Source: Saprospiraceae bacterium
GTDB lineage: Bacteria; Bacteroidota; Bacteroidia; Chitinophagales; Saprospiraceae
Assembly (NCBI GenBank): GCA_020850025.1
Contig: JADZFI010000057.1
Location: 1 to 8,280 of the forward strand
Reading direction: 5' to 3'
Length of the DNA stretch: 8,280 bases
The notes under the pieces are model-generated. The model was not told the origin of the DNA and did no database searches. It was given only the letters and a program-made list of their open reading frames with translations. The position numbers and the translations under genes are program-made. This document shows, one piece after another, positions 6,048 through 8,280 of this stretch. How positions within the stretch are numbered: the first letter of the stretch is position 1; each line of letters opens with the position of its first letter.

Positions 6048-8243
6048 ATGACTTATTTTAATAAATCCATCCTGCTGCTTTGCCTTTGGGGAATAAACCA
6101 CGCCATCCAGGCTCAATCTCCATTACCCGACACCCTTCAACCCATCCGATTGAAAGAGGTCAGCGTGCGTACCCAACGCCAAAACCTTGAACGACTTCCG
6201 GCCATTCAGAACACTTACCTGTGGTCTGGCAAAAAAAGCGAAGTGATTCAACTGGAAAACACAGATGCCAACATTGCAGAAAAAACGCCCCGCCAGATCT
6301 TTGCCAAAATTCCGGGGGTGTTTGTGTATGACATGGATGGCTCGGGAAATCAGGTGAATATTTCCACACGAGGGCTGGATCCGCACCGCGGTTGGGAGTT
6401 TAACATCCGCGCCAACGGCATTATGACCAATTCCGATATCTACGGGTATCCGGCCAGCCATTTTACGCTGCCCATGGAAGCCATCGGACGCATTGAACTG
6501 GTGCGCGGCACCGGCGCCCTGCAATACGGCGCCCAATTTGGCGGCATGCTGAACTATGTGTTGAAAAATCCGGACACCACCCGCGCCATCAGTCTGGAAT
6601 CTGTGAACTCCGTGGGTTCCTACGGTTTGCTGAGTACCTACCAGGCCGTTGGCGGCAAACTGGGAAAACTCCAGTATTATGCCTATTACAGCAAGCGTGT
6701 TTCCGATGGTTACCGCAGCAACAGCAGATCCGACTTTGACGGCCAGGGTATTTCTTTGAAATACATGCCCAACAATCGTCTGAGCCTGAAGGCCGAGCTC
6801 CTGCGCTCCATTTATGTGTATCAGCTTCCCGGGCCCCTCACCGATGCACAGTTTGAAGCCGACCCGCGGCAATCCACCCGGGCACGCAATTTCTACAGCC
6901 CGGAAATCTACGTCCCCTCCATTTCCGCCTCCTGGCAAATCGCTCCGCGCACGCGCCTCAGCTGGACCGCCTCGGCCATTCTCGGCGAACGCCGAAGCGT
7001 GATGTTCGACCGCACTGCCAATGTTGTAGACGCCATTAACCCACAAACACTGACCTATGCCGGTCGGCAGGTGGATATTGACGGATTCAACAGCTACAAT
7101 ACAGAGTTGCGCCTGCTGCAGGAATACAGGCTTTGGGGCAAGGAAGCAACCCTTGCTGCGGGGGTACAATACATGAACAACGACCTGCACCGCAGACAAC
7201 AGGGTAAGGGCAGCAGCGGAACGGATTATGATTTGAGCATTGATGCTTCCGGCTGGGGCAGAAACCTGCACCTGCGCAGCAAAAACATTGCGGTCTCAGT
7301 AGAAAATAAATGGCAAATCAGTCGCCATCTCTCCTTATCACCAGGTATCCGGGTGGAATATGGCCACTCCGATTTGACCGGAACAACCGCCTATTACGAC
7401 GACGACCGGGAGCTGCCCAACACCATCAAACGCAGTTTCCCGCTGTTGGGCCTGAATGGAGAATATTTGTTGGCGGAGCGTCAAACCTTATACGGAGGAT
7501 TTTCACAGGCATACCGGCCCGTAATTTTCAAAGATATCATTCCCGGCACGGTGTATGAAAAGGTGAGTAAAGATCTGAAAGATGCACAGGGCTTCAACGC
7601 AGAACTTGGCTGGCGTGGCCAGGCCGGGAAACTCCGATGGGATGCCAGCGCCTTTGTGCTGCAATACAACAACCGCCTGGGCAACCTCGCGCAGTACGAT
7701 TCGGATATCGACACCTTCGTACTGTACCGAACCAACATCGGCCATTCCCGTACTTACGGGATAGAGCTCTTTGTTGAATACGGCGCCCCACTGGGCGATG
7801 AATGGTACGCAAGTATTTTTACCTCTACGTCTTACTTCCATGCGCGGTACCTCGGCGACTCCATCCGGATAAACAGCAGGGAGAATCAAAGTATCCGGGA
7901 TAAAAAAGTAGAGGCGGTACCGGATTGGATCAGTCGCAACGGATTGAACCTTCGATACAAAGGCCTGAGCGTATCATTGTTGTACAGCTACACCGCACAA
8001 ACCTTTTCCGACCCGCTCAATACTGTGGAGGCTTCTTCCACCGGAGCAATCGGCCTGGTACCCGCATATGGTTTGCTGGATATCAATACCACCTATCGTA
8101 TTCGCAACTTTACCCTGCGCTTTAACATCAATAACCTGACAAACCGGCAGTACTTCACCAAGCGCCCCACATTCTATCCCGGGCCCGGCATCTGGCCGTC
8201 GGATGGCCGAAGTGTGGTATTTACTGTCGGGGTGAGAATCTGA
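6048..8243 (+). CDS. TonB-dependent outer-membrane receptor, FecA-like (probable ferric-citrate type siderophore uptake)
   Basis: Predicted 731-residue outer-membrane transporter that would bring a ligand into the periplasm using TonB/ExbBD energy. Residues 1-22 are a signal peptide (MTYFNKSILLLCLWG..., cut near IQA|Q). RLKEVSV near residues 34-40 fits a TonB box. The plug domain (about 60-175) shows TPRQIFAKIPGVFVYD, ISTRGLDPHRGWEFNIRANG, IGRIELVRGTGALQYG and FGGMLNYVLK. The rest is a 22-strand-type barrel ending in the terminal strand SVVFTVGVRI. FecA-like marks include GFSQAYRPVIFKDIIPGTVYE (from about 484) and a C-terminal FYPGPGIWPSDGR block. There is no N-terminal carboxypeptidase-regulatory-like domain and no SusD partner beside it, so it is unlike polysaccharide SusC receptors. 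Iron chelate uptake is inferred from family resemblance; the exact ligand cannot be read from sequence. No FecR/FecI-type regulators are visible in the window. The gene is complete, and no terminator is seen before the window ends. Confidence 0.9.
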   Translation: MTYFNKSILLLCLWGINHAIQAQSPLPDTLQPIRLKEVSVRTQRQNLERLPAIQNTYLWSGKKSEVIQLENTDANIAEKTPRQIFAKIPGVFVYDMDGSGNQVNISTRGLDPHRGWEFNIRANGIMTNSDIYGYPASHFTLPMEAIGRIELVRGTGALQYGAQFGGMLNYVLKNPDTTRAISLESVNSVGSYGLLSTYQAVGGKLGKLQYYAYYSKRVSDGYRSNSRSDFDGQGISLKYMPNNRLSLKAELLRSIYVYQLPGPLTDAQFEADPRQSTRARNFYSPEIYVPSISASWQIAPRTRLSWTASAILGERRSVMFDRTANVVDAINPQTLTYAGRQVDIDGFNSYNTELRLLQEYRLWGKEATLAAGVQYMNNDLHRRQQGKGSSGTDYDLSIDASGWGRNLHLRSKNIAVSVENKWQISRHLSLSPGIRVEYGHSDLTGTTAYYDDDRELPNTIKRSFPLLGLNGEYLLAERQTLYGGFSQAYRPVIFKDIIPGTVYEKVSKDLKDAQGFNAELGWRGQAGKLRWDASAFVLQYNNRLGNLAQYDSDIDTFVLYRTNIGHSRTYGIELFVEYGAPLGDEWYASIFTSTSYFHARYLGDSIRINSRENQSIRDKKVEAVPDWISRNGLNLRYKGLSVSLLYSYTAQTFSDPLNTVEASSTGAIGLVPAYGLLDINTTYRIRNFTLRFNINNLTNRQYFTKRPTFYPGPGIWPSDGRSVVFTVGVRI

Positions 8244-8248
8244 TTCGA

Positions 8249-8260
8249 CAGAACGTTCTG
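8249..8260. repeat. 12-bp perfect palindrome after the receptor gene
   Basis: CAGAACGTTCTG is fully self-complementary with no loop, starting 5 nt past the receptor stop codon. An A-run (8265-8270) follows. As RNA it would make a poor hairpin, so an operator for a gene beyond the window edge, or chance, is more likely than a terminator. Confidence 0.4.
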
Positions 8261-8280
8261 CCACAAAAAACGAGAGCAAA

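Noticed and set aside
5862..6116. 84-codon minus-strand frame across the receptor leader
   Set aside because: It runs through the inverted repeat and into the receptor coding sequence, with no domain or initiation signal; the palindromic DNA explains it better than a gene.
6123..7271. 382-codon open frame on the minus strand opposite the TonB-dependent receptor
   Set aside because: It is a shadow of the receptor frame; the Gly/Val/His-rich translation has no coherent domain and no promoter.

Overview
The window looks like chromosomal DNA from a member of the Bacteroidota. Three things point there. A secreted protease ends in a type IX secretion (T9SS) C-terminal sorting domain. Several gene starts are preceded by the Bacteroidota -7 promoter element TAnnTTTG and by no clear Shine-Dalgarno sequence. 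The last gene is a FecA-like TonB-dependent receptor of the type common in that phylum. The moderately high GC and style of the proteins would suit Saprospiria or Chitinophagia, but the sequence alone does not settle the class.

Layout: a minus-strand half (about 1-1900) carries a small exported rhodanese-domain protein (38-550) and, upstream of it, prs for ribose-phosphate pyrophosphokinase (874-1809). A strong rho-independent terminator for prs lies at 709-745. The rhodanese gene has its own -7 element at 594-601 with a perfect 10-bp inverted repeat just upstream (625-648). From about 1900 the direction switches. Divergent TACCTTTG promoter elements at 1900-1907 (minus, for prs) and 2017-2024 (plus) face away from each other. 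The plus-strand half carries an M36 (fungalysin-type) metalloprotease of 1178 residues (2138-5674), closed by a textbook terminator (5699-5735). After a 312-bp gene-free leader comes a 731-residue TonB-dependent receptor resembling ferric-citrate receptors (6048-8243).

The four genes look like independent transcription units rather than one pathway: one housekeeping nucleotide-metabolism gene, one periplasmic sulfur-transfer-like protein, one secreted protease and one nutrient receptor. The prs reading frame is open far upstream of its true start; the promoter position and family length argue for a GTG start at 1809.

I found no new multi-gene system here, no CRISPR array, no tRNA or rRNA and no intact mobile element. 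The most interesting unexplained piece is the 5736-6047 leader. It holds a long interrupted inverted repeat (5879-5927), an upstream segment (5854-5861) able to pair with one inner arm in competition with the hairpin, and a separate hairpin that ends 3 nt before the receptor start codon. It could be a cis-regulatory RNA or a small palindromic repeat element.
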